A stretch of DNA of 33,204 bases from Lachnospiraceae bacterium (GTDB lineage Bacteria > Bacillota > Clostridia > Lachnospirales > Lachnospiraceae). The notes under the pieces were generated by a model that was not told the DNA's origin, made no database searches, and saw only the letters and a list, made by a program, of their open reading frames with translations. The position numbers were made by a program, and so were the translations under genes. This document shows, piece after piece, positions 31,473 to 33,204 of the stretch (positions are counted from its first letter, which is position 1; every line of letters begins with the position of its first letter). The DNA is taken from the NCBI GenBank assembly GCA_017624495.1, contig JAGAMY010000023.1:1-33204 (forward strand), given 5' to 3'.

Positions 31473-32765
31473 ATGAAACAGGATATGATTGTAATTCTGG
31501 ATTTAGGCAGTACAGAAAACACTGTAATCGCAAGACAGATTCGTGACATGGGAGTATATAGTGAGATTCACCCACATGACATTACTCCGGATGCTTTAAA
31601 AGCATTAAACAATGTAAAAGGTATTATTTTAAACGGTGGTGAAAATCGTGTAGTAGATGGTGTTGCTGTAGATGTTGACCCTGCAATTTATGATTGCGGA
31701 TATCCGGTAATGGCAATCGACCATCCGACAGCAAAATGCGAACAGCAGTTAGCAGAGCTTCCAGACGAAGCAGTTTTAAAAACATTCGTATTTGATACAT
31801 GTAAATCTGAAGCAAACTGGAACATGAAAAACTTTATCGAAGATCAGGTAGAATTGGTTCGCCGTCAGGTTGGGGACAAAAAAGTTCTTCTTGCTTTATC
31901 CGGTGGTGTAGATTCATCCGTTGTAGCTGCTTTATTATTAAAAGCAATCGGACAGCAGTTAGTATGTGTACATGTAAATCATGGTCTTATGCGTAAAAAC
32001 GAGTCCGAAAATGTAGTAGAAGTATTTCAGAATCAGCTAAATGCCAACTTAATTTATGTAGATGCAACAGACCGTTTCTTAGGCAAATTAGAAAATGTTG
32101 CAGACCCGGAAGAAAAGAGAAAAATCATCGGTGGCGAGTTCATTCGTGTATTTGAAGAAGAAGCTAGAAAATTAGAAGGTATCGACTTCTTAGGTCAGGG
32201 AACTATCTACCCAGATATTATTGAATCCGGTACAAAGACAGCAAAATGCGTAAAATCTCACCACAATGTAGGTGGTTTACCAGAGGATTTACAGTTTGAA
32301 TTAGTAGAACCATTAGCACAGCTCTTCAAAGATGAAGTTCGTGCCTGTGGTGTGGAATTAGGACTTCCGGCTGAAATGGTTTATCGTCAGCCATTCCCAG
32401 GACCGGGACTTGGAGTTCGTTGTCTTGGTGCAATCACTCGTGAACGTTTAGAGGCGCTTCGTGAATCAGATGCAATTCTTCGTGAAGAGTTTGCAAAGGC
32501 TGGCTTAGATAAGAAAGTATGGCAGTATTTTACAGTTGTGCCTGATTTCAAAGCTGTTGGTGTAAGAGATAATGCAAGAAGTATGGGCTACATGGTGGTT
32601 ATTCGTGCAGTAAATACGGTTGATGCAATGACAGCTACAATTGAGAGAATTGATTATGATATTTTAGAAAGAATCGTGGATAGAATTACGGCTGAGGTTC
32701 CTAGTGTGAATAGGGTTTGTTATGAGTTGACGAAGAAGCCGGTGGCTACGATTGAATTCGAATAA
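31473..32765 (+). CDS. guaA: GMP synthase with reduced, apparently inactive glutaminase domain
   Basis: 430 residues against about 510-525 for standard GuaA. The synthetase part is complete: ATP-PPase loop LLALSGGVDSSVVAALL, HVNHGLMRKNE, then FLGQGTIYPDIIESG, RQPFPGPGLGVRCLG and the terminal ATIEFE that completes the XMP site. The N-terminal amidotransferase domain is cut to about 115 residues. It keeps ILDLGSTENTVIARQIRDMG and IILNGGENRV. Where the nucleophile motif GICYG should stand it has AIDHPTAKC, and the catalytic His-Glu region is absent. It should make GMP from XMP with free ammonia, or with a separate glutaminase partner. AAAGGAGAG precedes the ATG. It is monocistronic. Confidence 0.93.
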   Translation: MKQDMIVILDLGSTENTVIARQIRDMGVYSEIHPHDITPDALKALNNVKGIILNGGENRVVDGVAVDVDPAIYDCGYPVMAIDHPTAKCEQQLAELPDEAVLKTFVFDTCKSEANWNMKNFIEDQVELVRRQVGDKKVLLALSGGVDSSVVAALLLKAIGQQLVCVHVNHGLMRKNESENVVEVFQNQLNANLIYVDATDRFLGKLENVADPEEKRKIIGGEFIRVFEEEARKLEGIDFLGQGTIYPDIIESGTKTAKCVKSHHNVGGLPEDLQFELVEPLAQLFKDEVRACGVELGLPAEMVYRQPFPGPGLGVRCLGAITRERLEALRESDAILREEFAKAGLDKKVWQYFTVVPDFKAVGVRDNARSMGYMVVIRAVNTVDAMTATIERIDYDILERIVDRITAEVPSVNRVCYELTKKPVATIEFE

Positions 32766-32850
32766 TCGCAATTATAAAAAGGCACTCCCAATTATCCTCC
32801 AGAGGTAAAAAAGAGTAGCCTGAGAGTAAGTGAATAAGTAAGAAAAAATG

Positions 32851-32893
32851 AAGACCTTGTAGAGAGGGTAAAACCTTTCTATGAGGTCTTTTT
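32851..32893 (+). terminator. Terminator downstream of guaA
   Basis: Arms 32851-32867 and 32874-32890 pair over 17 bases (three wobbles) around a 6-base loop, then Ts. It lies 86 bases after the guaA stop. Confidence 0.88.
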
Positions 32894-33119
32894 GCATTCT
32901 AAGACCTTGAAAATAGAGGGTTTGAGAGAGAACTAAGAGAAAAAGAAAGAAGATGTTTTTGAGGTAAACCGAGAAAAATCCGAGATTGGGTGAGGATAAA
33001 GAAACTTGTCTTTAGAGGATAAAGAGGGTTGCCTTGGTATAGCAATTGAATACAGAGTATTTTATATGGCAGGTAATCTTTAAGGTGCTAGCGTAAAATT
33101 TTATTCGGATTAATAAGAA
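32894..33119. other. Gene-free stretch between the guaA terminator and the possible insertion sequence
   Basis: No open frame with a plausible start, no tRNA and no strong hairpin is visible. The first 130 bases are very purine-rich on the plus strand (GAGAGA/AAAGAA runs). Together with 32766-32850, which holds only a weak imperfect hairpin (GGCACTC/GAGTAGCC), this makes the only gene-free region above 300 bases. Confidence 0.6.
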
Positions 33120-33204
33120 AGAGGACACCATTTTGTGATAAAGTATTTAAGGCTGACAACCAAAATACACACAAAGGAAGGTGTCCTCTATGATTAACAG
33201 TATA
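33120..33204 (+). mobile_element. Possible left edge of an insertion sequence, truncated by the window
   Basis: A 10-base inverted repeat AGAGGACACC/GGTGTCCTCT (33120-33129, 33180-33189) is followed at once by ATG 33190, which opens a frame MINSI that runs off the window. AAGGAAGG just before it lies partly inside the right arm, so the hairpin would hide the ribosome binding site. Such masking is common ahead of transposase genes. Identification as a transposase is a guess from this layout; five codons cannot support a family. Confidence 0.35.

Noticed and set aside
32781-32820. Possible hairpin GGCACTC/GAGTAGCC after guaA
   Set aside because: Pairing is imperfect with a long loop and no T run; the strong terminator at 32851-32893 explains termination.

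Overview
The window looks like chromosome from a gut-type Firmicute of the class Clostridia, most likely Lachnospiraceae. The DNA is AT-rich. Genes start behind strong GGAGG-type ribosome binding sites, and there is a papain-like protease fused to a BspA-type leucine-rich repeat. GuaA has the shortened N-terminal domain I associate with this family. Genus assignment is an inference.

Layout. 1-377: end of rpsI and its terminator. 377-3775: a GntR/YtrA-type regulator with an ABC-2 exporter operon and an operator-like dyad over its -10. 3785-6320: a decayed type I restriction-modification island. hsdM, hsdS and hsdR are reduced to fragments, but a YhcG-type (DUF1016) nuclease gene between them is intact. 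A near-perfect 26-bp direct repeat brackets the island. 6387-7604: fabV/ter enoyl reductase. 7675-9579: ECF sigma factor, two small zinc-finger anti-sigma-like membrane proteins and an anchored extracellular protein. 9591-10802 (minus): EAL phosphodiesterase with C-terminal CBS-like repeats.

11027-17330 is the most interesting part. It is one six-gene operon coding for a lipoprotein binding protein, a FecCD permease and an ATPase (siderophore/corrinoid/haem type importer), translationally coupled or tightly spaced to a NifH-like iron protein and two NifD/NifK-like subunits. No cofactor-assembly genes (nifB, nifE, nifN) and no tetrapyrrole-pathway genes are present. This points to a group IV nitrogenase-like reductase working on something imported, probably a metal chelate or cofactor. 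I know of no characterised substrate for this arrangement. The promoter is bracketed by two dyads that share a TTGAC core.

17539-20483: two AAA+ ATPases of the DUF4143 type on opposite strands around a small XRE regulator. Each ATPase promoter is overlaid by its own set of three short repeats. 20694-25417: a likely single operon of a chemoreceptor without a sensor domain, a tRNA-dihydrouridine synthase, a lipoprotein, the Pfs-LuxS pair and a hot-dog thioesterase. 25472-27554: a SpoIIAA/STAS-like protein divergent from a three-cysteine Rrf2 regulator, then cysK. 27653-27854: tRNA-Gly and tRNA-Phe (minus). 27981-31334: secreted C1A protease. 31473-32765: guaA lacking its glutaminase active site. 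32851-33204: terminator, a gene-free stretch, and what may be the left edge of an insertion sequence.
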